From contig JBAIZL010000005.1 of assembly GCA_036971475.1 (NCBI GenBank), positions 233,586,869-233,650,868 of the forward strand: a stretch of DNA of 64,000 nucleotides. The letters run 5' to 3'. Positions 1 to 11,370 of this stretch are shown here, in pieces. Positions within the stretch are counted from its first letter, which is position 1, and each line of letters begins with the position of its first letter. The notes under the pieces were generated by a model. The model was not told the DNA's origin. It saw only the letters and a program-made list of their open reading frames with translations, and did no database searches. The position numbers and the translations under genes are program-made. Origin of the DNA: Prosapia bicincta (lineage: Eukaryota > Arthropoda > Insecta > Hemiptera > Cercopidae).

Positions 1-246
1 GTCGTAACTTGCTTAGACTTAAACGCTTAAAATAAGGAATTGTTTAAACTAAAGAATGTCCATAAAACACGTTTTTGTTGCTCAATGATTTCCCTAATAT
101 CCAACTTATTAAATATTCTATAATATTTGAGCATGAACACTTATTTGTTGTAATGTAGGGCGATTTCACGGTGTTAACATGTTACGTCATCATCTGTTGC
201 AGTGAAAACAACAGTCATCGTGAAAACGTTCGAAAAAGTGAAAAAC

Positions 247-247
<1 letters not shown>

Positions 248-283
<36 letters not shown>
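248..283. repeat. (TA)n microsatellite
   Basis: Uninterrupted TA dinucleotides, about 18 units. Confidence 0.97.
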
Positions 284-286
<3 letters not shown>

Positions 287-1309
287 ACCTAAGTTATTTA
301 CAATATAACTTTCCTTTAGGTTATATATTTAATTACCTTAACACTCATTTGTCTCACCTTCAGGTTTCTAATTAATTAACACCAATATCAATTGTAACAT
401 AGCTTGCATTTATTCTTGACACTTAATTAATACACATTACGCACCCATTTACCTTAATACTATTTAGTGACAAGATTGATTCCTTAACTAATGTTACAAT
501 TACAAAAAAAAACAAAGGTGGTCTCTTGAGGCTTTAGGTTATTACAATAAAGTTTAATAATGACAGTGTTAATTTCTCTTTCTCTGGGGTCGTTTTTATG
601 GTTCTTTTTATAAATTAGAACGTGGTGAAACAAAACTAGATTATTATTTTATACTAATAAATTTAAAATTGTTCTAAATTTACTGTTTATAAAGCTCTAT
701 TGACTAATTTTAATGTAAAAAAAAGTACTTATTGTTTGTTGATTAATGTGATCTTGACCGTTGATAGCAGCTTCGCTGCACTTTCACATAACTAACTTAT
801 TTTTCCTAATTCTTTGCTAAATTATTTACGTCGCACTTTTTTAAATTATACAAATACAAATTACATTTCCCTTAATTCTATTAGCAAAATTTACCCAATA
901 TTAACATTACTGGCACTTGCCCCCCCCCCAATACAGCTGCCCTCTTCTGACGTACCTCCAAGACCCCTCAATCACTTCCTTTTCCAACCTCGCATCATCT
1001 CTCCCTCTCACGTAATTTTTAGTTAATTTGGTTATTCCCATACCCATCTACAAAGAGCCTTCCCTAACGGTACAGTGTTATTATAACTCAGGTATTTTGC
1101 TCCTTGGAAAGCCCTATCTTAAATTAGTTGGACCCTTCTTTTGTTAATGATTCCCCAGCTCCTTTATGACTACACTAGAAATAGAACAGTAGTCATGTAC
1201 CTGGTCCATAATTTTAGTAACTTTTCATGTCGCTTTTTGCAAATATTTCTTCCGACTATTTTTCTTTTTGGATACAAACTGAATTTATTCTTTCTCCTCA
1301 TACATTATG

Positions 1310-1314
<5 letters not shown>
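284..1314. other. No gene seen; AT-rich
   Basis: No recognisable coding, RNA or mobile-element signal. A C-run (about 919-929) and short threonine/leucine-rich ORFs only. Confidence 0.6.

Positions 1315-1370
<56 letters not shown>
1315..1370. repeat. (AT)n microsatellite
   Basis: Uninterrupted AT dinucleotides, about 28 units. Confidence 0.97.
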
Positions 1371-1372
<2 letters not shown>

Positions 1373-1404
1373 CAATATGTATTCAATCATATTGAATTGT
1401 TTAA

Positions 1405-1455
1405 TATTCCTGATGATGTTGGTACTGTTAGCCAACGAAAAGCTTTGAATTGTAA
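1405..1455 (+). mobile_element. Penelope-like tail motif, copy 1, between two (TA)n tracts
   Basis: The sequence reads ctgatgat, then a 5-bp stem gttgg/ccaac around a 9-nt loop, then cgaaaagctttgaat. The block resembles the one 3' of the GIY-YIG remnant near 32.6 kb. It sits between (TA)n tracts ending at 1370 and starting at 1494. No coding remnant adjoins it. Confidence 0.4.
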
Positions 1456-1492
1456 ATTCAATTATAATTCTTGTATTTGTATTTTGACTTAG

Positions 1493-1493
<1 letters not shown>

Positions 1494-1559
<66 letters not shown>

Positions 1560-1591
1560 TTTACGCTCCATAATAATAATAATAATAATAA
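1494..1591. repeat. (TA)n followed by (TAA)n
   Basis: Pure TA to about 1553, a short ttacgctcca gap, then seven TAA units at 1571-1591. Confidence 0.95.
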
Positions 1592-3952
1592 TACATCTCA
1601 ACTCCTCTATAATGAAATCCATCAATAGCAATCTCAAGAGCTAATTAATCTGTTGAGGGAACAACACAACATTCCCAAGTTTTCACTTCCTGTAGAGTGT
1701 TTCCTTCTCGTTCAATGTTTACTAGCTCTTCAAAATGCTGACAATGAGTGTCGATGAAAAGCTTAGAGCAGATTAGTTGATATTATTATTTTTTACGAAA
1801 TATTTGTAATAATGTACAACGAAAAAACGTTCACAATTAATATGCATACCTTCATACTATACTGTTTACTATTTGTTCTATAGACATACTGTGGCAGTCG
1901 TTTTATATCCGCATGTATTTTATGCAATATTTGTTTAGATCTAGGACACTGAAGGGATGGTTGGCTGGAAAGGGAGATACCTAGGACTAATGGCCACCAA
2001 GGGAGTGTGAATTCTATTGCGTTTCATTTATAAATTCTGACAAAATGCAAATTTTTAAAAGGAACAATATTTTATATTTGTCATTGAGTTATTATTTCTG
2101 GGCGTAATGCGACGTCCCAAAATCATTATGAAGTGGTCAAAGTGAGATACTATATGAGCAGAATCTTTCACGTGCTAAGACAATGGATTATTATTTTCTC
2201 TGACTACAATAATTATTTTTGTAAGTTAGCAAAGAGCGCGCGAGAGTTTGACGGTATCATTAAACTGTTGGAACGTTTTATGGTCATCCTCCCCCACCCC
2301 CTCTCTCTCGGACAACGTAGTGCAATATAAATGAATCTTTGAGGAACAAATTTCTTCAGTTTTTGTGTAGTTTATACCTCCATTTCTAAATAATCAAACT
2401 ATGTTGCGAACTCTCCTCGCCGTCTCACGCCAATCTAAACTCAACATTGATTGTTACTTTGCTACTGCTAGTAACAATATACTTGTTAATCCTCTTTATA
2501 TGTTGTGATAACCACCCTTGTGTTTCCAACCATCCAATCCCTGTGTTTCCAATGGGTGCGACCAAATAAAACTCGCACGTATTGTACAACGATTATCACA
2601 ACGATTGGAAGATTTATCACATCATCGCCTCAGGTTACAAATTTGTAGGCTACTAGATTTCGTAAGTAGCCGAAATAACTCTAGCTTGCCCTTTATGTTA
2701 ACTCATTAAAACTTGAAACAACGAGAGGCATGCGCACTTTGACAGTAAGCTCTACATCATCACAATTGTCTACCTGTCAGTTCATCCAACTCGACTGTAA
2801 TGCTACGTTTTACATACTCGTATATTTCTCTAATGTTCCAATTTATTTACAACTTATAGACAAGTTAATATGAAATGTAGGCTAAACCTAACCTAATCTA
2901 ACCTAATGGAAGATCTTAACGCTGGCAAGTAAAACAGAACATAGTGTCTTCGAGTATTTGAAACACATTGTTGCAAGCATTCCTTTTCTACAAGACTAGC
3001 TAAACGTCTTGCAGCTGCTGCAGTTACCTTTCCATGACTTCTCAGCCAAAGCCAGAGGCGTGTTTTAACGGTTACTGGAGTGTGGAACAATAGTTTGCTA
3101 TATCACTGCCTGCTTTGTGATTCTCCGTGCCGGCACCTCACGCATCTCGGCCTTCGAAGTCGGAGGCCAAACGTAGCCTCCTTCGACGACGCATTACCGC
3201 TTTGTAAGTAAGCAGCGGGGGATTAAACATTTATCGTATACAGTACAGAGTTTTAAACTATTTTTTTATTATTTGTGGACTAACAAGCGCGCCCCGCTCT
3301 TGGACTCGCCCGGCTGAGCTATTTCTTTCCGAATAACTTTCACCAAACAGTTTCATCCTAGACATCGCTCACAGCTGTTTTCATCATTTTCAACACTCTT
3401 CCCACTCCCATCGAATAAGACGACTTCAATTCGCTTTTTTTCTTTTATTAACATTCCCCTCGTAAAGTTTTCTTTTCTTAGCGTTTATCGTTTGACAAAA
3501 TTTTGGCTGACTTGTCTCGCATAACAATCTATTTTCAGGTGCTTGGTTATAGCCAGAAAAATTAGTCATTTAAAAGCATCCTCTATAAAGTCACGCCCAC
3601 ACCTCTTGTTTCTAACATTATGCTCCGCCTATTTTCCTATTATTTATAACGTCTATGTGTGATTATTGTCCTATTTATCTAAGTAATTGCGATAACTTTT
3701 CTTCACCAGTTTTACGATGCTAGATAATATAACGTCTAGGTGTTACAATGTTTACGAAATTTGGAGTTATTTTAGGTAGAAATGTTTATAATTCCTGGAA
3801 TGTTAAAGATTTTATAGATAAAAAGTCTTTTCTTATAGGATATATTATTACACTTTCATATCTTACAGTAACGTGATACCAAATTAATTTTACAAATCCT
3901 ATGAATTGGAGAAGGATGTGGGAGATTGGCAAGGGGGGTTGAGCGTGTGCAT
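1592..3952. other. No gene seen
   Basis: AT-rich with a slightly GC-richer patch at 3120-3310 that includes the small hairpin ggccttcgaagtcggaggcc. ORFs here are all under 70 codons and unrecognised. Confidence 0.55.
2884..2907. repeat. Short interstitial CCTAA (telomere-type) run
   Basis: aaacctaacctaatctaacc then taatgg: three CCTAA units and one variant TCTAA, the complement of the insect telomere repeat TTAGG. Confidence 0.6.
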
Positions 3953-4103
3953 GTGTGAAAGAAAGTGTGTCGGAGAGAGAGAAAGAGAGAGAGAGGGAGG
4001 GAGAGTGTGTGTAAGTATGTATGTGTGTGTTAGGGAGGGAGAGTGTGTGAATAGAGAGAGAGAGTGTGGGAGTGTGTGTGCGAGTGTTTTAGAGGGAGAG
4101 AGC

Positions 4104-4134
<31 letters not shown>

Positions 4135-4300
4135 TGTGTGCGTGTGTGAAAGAAAGTGAGTGTCGGAGAGAGAGAGAGGGAGGGAGGGAGAGTGTGTGTA
4201 AGTATGTATGTGTGTGTTAGGGAGGGAGAGTGTGTGAATAGAGAGAGAGAGAGAGTGAGTGTGTGTGCGAGTGTTTTAGAGGAACAGAGAGAGAGAGAGT
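3953..4300. repeat. GA/GT-rich low-complexity block, duplicated
   Basis: The strand is almost free of C and consists of (GA)n, (GT)n and ggga runs, with a short (GC)n core at about 4103-4118. A segment of about 190 bp starting gtgtgaaagaaagtg at 3953 is repeated from 4143. The 104-codon plus-strand ORF is low-complexity and not a gene. Confidence 0.9.
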
Positions 4301-5430
4301 GGTTCGTTGGATGTTTAGTCCTTTGCTAATAAATGTGTAGGTTTATAAATTTTTTTAAGTGCACAAAGCTGTCATCTCTACTGACAAAATCATAAACTGC
4401 AGTTCATATTTTGTTATATTACCTATACATGATGTTTAAGTAAGAATACAACTATCATTTCAACATATCATTTCAAACGCGAGCTAGAGGGTATAAAATA
4501 ATAATTATAACAATACAAGAAAGGCAATGCTTTAAAGATGCGATCAATTCAACACCATTAGTTCGTCTTTTTAACACCGTTAGTTAGTTGTTATAATCAT
4601 TCTGATTATTACACTGATTAAATCATAAGAAATTATTTAAAGAACTATTGAAAACTGCCTGAGTAGCAGGTTAAGCTTCGTTAATGAAACGACGGTTTCG
4701 AAACGTGTCCAAACAGTAAGTTAGTAATTCTAACATAAATCTTTGAAAAATTACTTATGATTGGCTTTTAAAATACATGTTCAAAACACAAATTTGCAGA
4801 TAACTAAAACATCGAAACGACGTCGACTCAATGAATTATTAAAAATTTTCACTCATTGAGGAAGTCGATGATATTTGTAAATACCTTTTACAAACACATT
4901 CAACAATAGAAATTTATTCACCTTTCACTACAAAAAAAAAAAAGCAGGAAAATAAATCTAACCCGATTTCCTTTTTGACCATTAGCTGGGCACTTTAGTG
5001 AAAAGAATGTTTCAGTCACAGTTGTTGAATGATTGTACATTGATCTCTGCTGTACAAACAGGTTTTAATTCCCAAGCCTTTCCTGGCTTGTCTACGGAAG
5101 CATCAAGTTCTTGGAACTGGCAAAATGAATGATCTAACCGCCGCCATCTTGTTTGCTTCCATCTACCCGCTACTCGGTCATTAACTTTGCTTTTGTTTTG
5201 TCCTTATCTTTATGCTTCCTTATTTTTGAATACAGAAACTAGTATTATTCGTGTAACACTGTACTTGCAACACGTTTGCACATAGTTAACACATAACCTC
5301 AAAAACTTAGAACCCCGATCAGCTGTTCAGTTAATCAGCTGTTTGTTAAGTATTTTAAATCGGTCCTTATAAAATCAGCTAATATTTTGATAACGAGTAT
5401 TTTAATGAGAATACAATCACTTTTTTTACT
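4301..5430. other. No gene seen
   Basis: Unique AT-rich DNA; a 12-base A run near 4931 and nothing else supported. Confidence 0.55.
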
Positions 5431-5667
5431 TTATCCAATGCCAGATCTTTGCGTTTCTGCCATTCTCCTCCTAGCCTCCCAGTACAGACAATGCTAGCTT
5501 CGGTCTTCCACACCTTGCAATACTGCGCAATTCCGAAGATGTGGAGCGTCCATCTTTTGACAGTTGCACAGAGGGCAAATATCTGAAGCTGCTAATCCTA
5601 TTTTATATAGGTGGGCTTGCAGATAGTCATGGTCCGTAAGCATTCTGAATCTGGCAACAGTTTCCAC
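5431..5667 (-). pseudogene. Non-LTR retrotransposon ORF2 C-terminus, zinc motif, degenerate
   Basis: The minus strand reads RFRMLTDHDYLQAHLYKIGL then AASDICPLCNCQKMDAPHLR and NCAVLQGVEDRS, followed by an in-frame TAG, then EARRRMAETQRSGIG and a TAA at 5431-5433. The C-x2-C-x7-H-x3-C motif preceded by a TxHDYLxxHLYxIG block is the C-terminal end of ORF2 in Jockey/R1-type non-LTR elements. One internal stop and no upstream RNase H or reverse transcriptase make it a short dead copy. It is not the same family as the fragment at 15.7-16.5 kb, whose corresponding segment differs. Confidence 0.75.
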
Positions 5668-6959
5668 TCAAGGTAGGCTATATGGTATTAGCACTGTGTG
5701 CGCCAGGCCCCCCCCCATATCTTTTGCATTGTCTCTGTTTGGATTGGGTTCTCAGCTAACTCTGTTGTCATTTAGCACTACCCAGGCGACACGTACAGCT
5801 TAAAGTATGCTGTGGACGCGACCAACGTTGTCCCCCATTAATGAGAATATATTACTTATAGCTTTCATAATACTTATTATGAAAATATACATGGAAAATT
5901 ATTTATATATAAAATAAATACCATAAACCTATTTCCCTGCTTTAACGCAAGTACCATATTTTAGACAAACCGCACTACGGTTTCGAAAACGTTTTGTCTC
6001 AGTAGTTGTTTCATCATTTTTTTAAAATTATAATTTTGGTTTATTAATTTAATATAAAAGTTAACGTTTCGTCGATTATAAAAACTCGCGTGAAATTAGT
6101 CCAACGGACCATTTTAAATGCTTTTTATATAATAAAAAATATACTACATATACCACATATGTTCTGAGTTGTAATCCTACATAATGGCTATCATGACGGA
6201 AAACAGAGGTAGTTTTTTAAATTTTTGTTGCCCTAATGAAAGTCAAATATTCAAATTGCAGGATAAATGTAATAAGTTAAGCCAAAGATAAATCACATAG
6301 TATGACAGTTATGAAGTATTCTAAGCACATTATCCTTCGCTCTTCTTTATAACAATAAAATCGCTAACTAAGTATAGATCCAACTAGAACAACTATTACT
6401 TGCTACACACATTCATAATGTAAATGTAAGAGAATCCAAGGCTTTTGCTGCATAGATAAGTGTGTAGTGCTGGATTGCAAGAAAACAAGACAAGACCCAC
6501 CGTAGCGCATAGATGCAGAAGGAAACAACGGGTGTAGATAACATTGTCCTTTTAGAAAATAAATCCAATACCATATAGGAACAGTTGAGCTGAGCAATAG
6601 AATAAAATGGCGACACCAAAGCTTGTACGTTTCGTGACAACAACTCCATAACAGTCGTGACATTTGCAGCGTTATTGAGAACTAATGTACTTAATAAGAC
6701 GTTCAGCGTGAGGCTTATTATTTGGAGGCAGTTGTGCGTGCCTGCGCCTAACGAGTTGCCTTAACCACATTTGCATTTGAAGACCGTCTACTAAGCGGTA
6801 GCACACCTATTTAAAACATTACAACCCAGTACTAACCACATGCGCATGTCAGACGGAGGAGGTTTGCTAGAGGATGCAAGTCGTGTCTGGGGGCCCAACG
6901 GGTCAAAATAAAAACAAAACCAAAACCTCACTAAGGATTTAGATTACTAATCCTCTTGC
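5668..6959. other. No gene seen
   Basis: The first 150 bp may be further eroded retrotransposon DNA (minus strand), but no frame could be followed. An 86-codon minus-strand ORF at 6403-6663 is hydrophobic and unrecognised. Confidence 0.5.
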
Positions 6960-9900
6960 GCTGACGAATCCAAGAGGGACGGATCCAGAATCACATGTCT
7001 AAGTTATGAAGTTGTTGCACATACAGTCTATAACTTTACCAAGATTGATTGTCAAGAAGATTGTCATATATCTCACTTGAAGAGTCGAATACAGAAATAC
7101 GTTTCTCATATTCAAACTGTCAATAAGCTCACCAAAAGAGACAAATCCAGAAATATATTTCTCTTGCACATACTATCACTGAGCTTACCAATAGGAACAA
7201 ACCCAGAAGTACGTATTTCTTGCACAGACAGACAATAAAATGAACAAGAGGGACGGATCCATGAATATGTTTCTCTTGCACAGACAGACAATAAAATCAA
7301 CAAGAGCGATGAATACAGAAGTAAGTTTCTATTGCACGGACTGTAAATCACCTACTTGGAGGGAAGGATCCAGAAGTATATTTCTCTTGCTCAGTCTGTC
7401 AAAAACACACACACCAAGAGGGACGGATCCAGAAGAATATTTATTTTTCACAGACTGTCAAAACGCTAACCAAGAGGGACAGATCCAGAAGTATGTTTCT
7501 ATTGCACAGACTGTCAATACACTCACCAAGAGGAATGAATACAGAAGTTTGTTTCTATTGCACAGACTGTCAATACGCTCACCAAGAGAAATGAATACAG
7601 AAGTTTGTTTCTATTGCATAGACTGTCAATACGCTCACCAAGAGGAATGAATACAGAAGATTGTTTCTATTGCACAGACTGTCAATACGCTCACCAAGAG
7701 GAATGAATACTGAAGTTTGTTTCTATTGCACAGACTGTCAATACGCTCACCAAGAGGAATGAATACAGAAGTTTGTTTCTATTAACAGACGGTCAAAACG
7801 CTAACCAAGAGGAATGAATATAGAAGTTTGTTTCTATTGCACAGACTGTCAATACGCTCACCAAGAGGAATGAATACAGAAGTTTGTTTCTATTGCACAG
7901 ACTGTCAATACGCTCACCAAGAGGAATGCATACAGAAGTTTGTTTCTATTGCACAGACTGTCAATACGCTCACCAAGAGGAATGAATACAGAAGTTTGTG
8001 TTTCTATTGCACAGACTGTCATTACGCTCACCAAGAGGAATGAATACAGAAGTTTGTTTCTATTGCACAGACTGTCAATACGCTCACCAAGAGGAATGAA
8101 TACAGAAGTTTGTTTCTATTGCACAGACTGTCAATACGCTCACCAAGAGGAATGAATACAGAAGGTTGTTTCTATTGCACAGACTGTCAATACGCTCACC
8201 AAGAGGAATGAATACAGAAGTTTGTTTCTATTGCACAGACTGTCAATACGCTCACCAAGAGGAATGAATACAGAAGTTTGTTTCTATTGCACAGACTGTC
8301 AATACGCTCACCAAGAGGAATGAATACAGAAGTTTGTTTCTATTGCACAGACTGTCAATACGCTCACCAAGAGGAATGAATACAGAAGGTTGTTTCTATT
8401 GCACAGACTGTCAATACGCTCACCAAGAGGAATGAATACAGAAGTTTGTTTCTATTGCACAAACTGTCATTACGCTCAACAAGAGGAATGAATACAGAAG
8501 GGGTTTGTTTCTATTGCACAGACTGTCAATACGCTCACCAAGAGGAATGAATACAGAAGTTTGTTTCTATTGCACAGACTGTCAATACGCTCACCAAGAG
8601 GAATGCATACAGAAGTTTGTTTCTATTGCACAGACTGTCAATACGCTCACCAAGAGGAATGAATACAGAAGGTTGTTTCTATTGCACAGACTGTCAATAC
8701 GCTCACCAAGAGGAATGAATACAGAAGTTTGTTTCTATTGCACAGACTGTCAATACGCTCACCAAGAGGAATGAATACAGAAGTTTGTTTCTATTGCACA
8801 GACTGTCAATACGCTCACCAAGAGGAATGAATACAGAAGTTTGTTTCTATTGCACAGACTGTCAATACGCTCACCAAGAGGAATGAATACAGAAGTTTGT
8901 TTCTATTGCACAGACTGTCAATACGCTCACCAAGAGGAATGAATACAGAAGTTTGTTTCTATTGCACAGACTGTAAATCACCTCACTTGGAGGGACGGAT
9001 TCGGAAGTATGTTTCTCTTGCTCAGACTGTCAAAAAACTCACCAAGAGGGGCAGATCTATGAATATGCTTAACTTGCTCAGACAGTCAATAAAATCAACA
9101 AAAAGAATGAATACAGAAGTATGTTTCTCTTGCTCAGACTGTCGAAAAGCTCACCAAGAGGGACGAATCCATGTATATGTTTGTCAATAAAATCAACAAG
9201 AGGAATGAATACAGAAGTATGTTTCTCTTACTGAGACTGTCAATACGCTCACCAAGAGGAATGAATACAGAAGTTTGTTTCTATTGCACAGACTGTCAAT
9301 ACGCTATCCAAGAGGAATGAATACAGAAGTTTGTTTCTATTGCACAGACTGTCAATACGCTCACCAAGAGGAATGAATATAGAAGTATGTTTCTATTGCA
9401 CAGACTGTCAATACGCTCACCAAGGGAATGAATACAGAAGTTTGTTTCTATTGCACAGACTGTCAATACGCTCACCAAGAGGAATGAATACAGAAGTATG
9501 TTTCTATTGCACAGACTGTCAATACGCTCACCAAGAGGAATGAATACAGAAGTTTGTTTCTATTGCACAGACTGTCAATACGCTCACCAAGAGGAATGAA
9601 TATAGAAGTTGTTTCTATTGCACAGACTGTCAATACGCTCACCAAGAGGAATGAATATAGAAGTTTGTTTCTATTGCACAGACTGTCAATACGCTCACCA
9701 AGAGGAATGAATACAGAAGTTTGTTTCTATTGCAGAGACTGTCAATACGCTCACCAAGAGGAATGAATACAGAAGTTTGTTTCTATTGCTCAAACTGTCA
9801 TTACGCTCACCAAGAGGAATGAATACAAAAGTTTGTTTCTATTGCACAGACTGTCAATACGCTCACCAAGAGGAATGAATACAGAAGTTTGTTTCTATTG

Positions 9901-11370
9901 CACAGACTGTAAATCACCTCACTTGGAGGGACGGATTCGGAAGTATGTTTCTCTTGCTCAGACTGTCAAAAAACTCACCAAGAGGGGCAGATCTATGAAT
10001 ATGCTTAACTTGCTCAGACAGTCAATAAAATCAACAAAAAGAATGAATACAGAAGTATGTTTCTCTTTCTCAGACTGTCGAAAAGCTCACCAAGAGGGAC
10101 GAATCCATGTATATGTTTGTCAATAAAATCAACAAGAGGAATGAATACAGAAGTATGTTTCTCTTACTGAGACTGTCAATACGCTCACCAAGAGGAATGA
10201 ATACAGAAGTTTGTTTCTATTGCACAGACTGTCAATACGCTCACCAAGAGGAATGAATACAGAAGTTTGTTTCTATTGCACAGACTGTCAATACGCTCAC
10301 CAAGAGGAATGAATATAGAAGTATGTTTCTATTGCACAGACTGTCAATACGCTCACCAAGAGGAATGAATACAGAAGTTTGTTTCTATTGCACAGACTGT
10401 CAATACGCTCACCAAGAGGAATGAATATAGAAGTATGTTTCTATTGCACAGACTGTCAATACGCTCACCAAGCGGAATGAACACAGAAGTTTGTTTCTAT
10501 TGCACAGACTGTCAATACGCTCACCAAGAGGAATGAATACAGAAGTATGTTTCTATTGCACAGACTGTCAATACGCTCACCAAGAGGAATGAATACAGAA
10601 GTTTGTTTCTATTGCACAGACTGTCAATACGCTCACCAAGAGGAATGAATATAGAAGTTTGTTTCTATTGCACAGACTGTCAATACGCTCACCAAGAGGA
10701 ATGAATACAGAAGTTTGTTTCTATTGCACAGACTGTCAATACGCTCACCAAGAGGAATGAATACAGAAGTTTGTTTCTATTGCACAGACTGTCAATACGC
10801 TCACCAAGAGGAATGAATACAGAAGTTTGTTTCTATTGCACAGACTGTCAATACGCTCACCAAGAGGAATGAATACAGAAGTTTGTTTCTATTGCACAGA
10901 CTGTCAATACGCTCACCAAGAGGAATGAATACAGAAGTTTGTGTTTCTATTGCACAGACTGTCAATACGCTCACCAAGAGGAATGAATACAGAAGTTTGT
11001 TTCTATTGCACAGACTGTCAATACGCTCACCAAGAGGAATGAATACAGAAGTTTGTTTCTAGTGCACAAACTGTCAATACGCTCACCAAGAGGAATGAAT
11101 ACAGAAGTTTGTTTCTCTTACTGAGACTGTAAATAAGCTCATAAAGAAAGACGACTACGGAAATACGTTTTACTGCGCAGACTGTGAATACGCTCACCAA
11201 GAGGAATGAATACAGAAGTTTGTTTCTAGTGCACAAACTGTCAATACGCTCACCAAGAGGAATGAATACAGAAGTTTGTTTCTCTTACTGAGACTGTAAA
11301 TAAGCTCATAAAGAAAGACGACTACGGAAACGTTTTACTGCGCAGACTGTGAATACGCTTACCAAGGATA
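6960..11370. repeat. 56-bp minisatellite array (roughly 75-80 copies)
   Basis: The unit holds ttgcacagactgtcaatacg, ctcaccaagaggaatgaata and cagaagtttgtttcta (56 bp in all). Units from about 7500 are nearly identical; the left edge (6960-7500) and blocks near 8970-9240, 9907-10170 and 11110-11370 are diverged, with gggacggatccagaag-type variants. Because 56 is not a multiple of three, every frame is sampled and short ORFs of about 70-136 codons appear on both strands. These are by-products of the repeat. Confidence 0.97.

Noticed and set aside
1141..1448. ORFs with long Tyr-Ile repeats (also near 42.1, 43.7, 47.9, 48.0 and 49.6 kb)
   Set aside because: Translations of (TA)n microsatellites.
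3906..4220. 104-codon Arg/Glu/Cys/Val-rich ORF
   Set aside because: Low-complexity GA/GT sequence, duplicated block, no family resemblance.
6403..6663. Hydrophobic minus-strand ORF that could be a chemoreceptor fragment
   Set aside because: Two overlapping frames are both open, no signature motif is seen, and the hydrophobicity can come from AT-rich DNA.
7240..10126. Chains of 70-136-codon ORFs with LHRLSIRSPRG / CTDCQYAHQEE repeats, resembling a cysteine-rich repeat protein
   Set aside because: They arise from the 56-bp minisatellite read in rotating frames; stops recur in one frame of every unit and no start, splice or family signal supports coding.
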